From UBA1550 sp049294435 (GTDB lineage Bacteria > Patescibacteriota > Minisyncoccia > Phycocordibacterales > UBA1550), in the NCBI GenBank assembly GCA_049294435.1, contig JBAQCU010000044.1, forward strand, positions 1 through 5,744: DNA of 5,744 bases, in the 5' to 3' direction. Position 1 is the first letter of the stretch. Each line of letters starts with the position of its first letter. Shown in pieces: positions 5,268 to 5,744 of the stretch. The notes under the pieces are model-generated. The model did no database searches, was not told the DNA's origin, and worked only from the letters and a program-made list of their open reading frames with translations. The position numbers and the translations under genes were made by a program.

Positions 5268-5686
5268 AGGTGCATTTTGATTTTTGTTGAGACTTCATCG
5301 GCCTCGCCTTCATTATAGCCTCGCGCGCTGGGCCAATGCGTGAAGCCGTCGCCTGAAAAGCGGGGGACGATGTGTATGTGGGTATGAAAAATGATTTGAC
5401 CGGCTATGGGGTCATTATTCATTTCTATATTGATACCGTCGGCACTCAGTGCGCCTTTAATTGCTGTTGAAAGTTTTTTCACCACCGTCATCATGCGTGA
5501 AAGTGTTTCATTGGGAGTTTCGTAGAGGTTTGTGTGGTGTGCCTTGGGTATAACGAGTGTGTGCCCGATGTTGACGGGGTGGATGTCGAGAAAGGCGAGC
5601 ACGATGTCGTCCTCATAGACTTTTGTGCTGGGGATTTCACCCGCAATGATTTTGCAGAAGAGACAGTTTTGCATCTGATCATTATA
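5264..5686 (-). CDS. HIT-family (histidine triad) nucleotide-binding hydrolase
   Basis: Small cytoplasmic HIT protein, probably a Hint-type phosphoramidase or nucleotide phosphate hydrolase acting as a homodimer. From the start at 5686 it is 140 residues. CLFCKIIAGEIPSTKVYEDD (8-27) carries the N-terminal CxxC, which in Hint proteins makes a zinc site with a downstream histidine such as those in KAHH (48-51). NNDPIAGQ (90-97) lines the nucleotide pocket, and the triad is FHTHIHIVPR (100-109) with His101, His103 and His105. The start is a choice among 5716, 5686 and 5674. I prefer 5686 because GGGGGAG lies 11 bases upstream; 5674 (MQNCLFCKI) is the commonest N-terminus in the family. The frame also runs to a TTG at 5725 inside palindrome P3, which is unlikely. 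The gene is GC-richer than its neighbour: 33 of 60 bases at 5281-5340 are G or C. It overlaps the converging gene by four bases. Confidence 0.94.
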   Translation of the reverse strand, partial: YNDQMQNCLFCKIIAGEIPSTKVYEDDIVLAFLDIHPVNIGHTLVIPKAHHTNLYETPNETLSRMMTVVKKLSTAIKGALSADGINIEMNNDPIAGQIIFHTHIHIVPRFSGDGFTHWPSARGYNEGEADEVSTKIKMHL

Positions 5687-5710
5687 CATCAATATATAGG
5701 CTCCCCCAAC

Positions 5711-5744
5711 CGTCATATAAAACAAGTCATGACTTGTTTTATAT
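5711..5744. repeat. Palindrome P3: third copy, cut by the window edge
   Basis: 5715-5744 is a perfect 30-base palindrome centred at 5729/5730 with core CAAGTCATGACTTG. The left arm continues as CGTC (5711-5714), aligning with the start of P2, so the full copy should be 38 bases and end at 5748. It lies 24 bases upstream of the preferred HIT start, on the 5' side of that gene. Relative to P2 it has C-to-T, G-to-A and G-to-A changes in the left arm, with the matching changes in the right arm. Confidence 0.9.

Overview
The window looks like bacterial chromosome from a moderately AT-rich, compact genome using the standard code (TAA, TAG and TGA all end genes). I would guess a member of the Candidate Phyla Radiation (Patescibacteria, Parcubacteria-like). 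The reasons are abbreviated, divergent versions of two glycolytic enzymes, one-base gene overlaps, few Shine-Dalgarno sites, and a PaaX-like protein with a Cas2-fold tail of the sort common in those genomes. This placement is inference; there is no rRNA here to confirm it.

Left part (1-3376): an extended -10 promoter around 42-47 probably drives a three-gene run, triosephosphate isomerase (tpiA), phosphoglycerate kinase (pgk) and a 12-helix MFS transporter of the drug:H+ antiporter type. Both junctions are TAATG overlaps, so the genes are probably translationally coupled. A strong bidirectional hairpin terminator (3338-3376) closes the run. At the left edge, the first codons of a divergent gene with a CxxC zinc-ribbon start may be visible on the minus strand.

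Middle part (3384-4160): two small minus-strand genes form a pair of single-helix membrane proteins. The first resembles DUF948/YtxG and the second YtxH, and they end at the shared terminator. Upstream of them, in a divergent intergenic region, lies a 56-base near-perfect palindrome.

Right part (4180-5744): a PaaX-like winged-helix/Cas2-fold protein, an unrecognised three-helix membrane protein, and a convergent HIT-family nucleotide hydrolase whose stop codon shares the CTAG tetranucleotide with its neighbour. Three long palindromes (4105-4160, 4792-4829, 5711-5744 and continuing off the edge) belong to one family. They share the core CAAGTYATGRCTTG, and their arms differ at five base-pair positions with the partner base always changed to match. 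Each lies 5' of a gene. This repeat family, one copy of which sits against the PaaX-like gene, is the most interesting structure in the window. It could be a regulator/operator set, a REP-like dispersed hairpin element, or a structured RNA motif, and the sequence alone does not decide.
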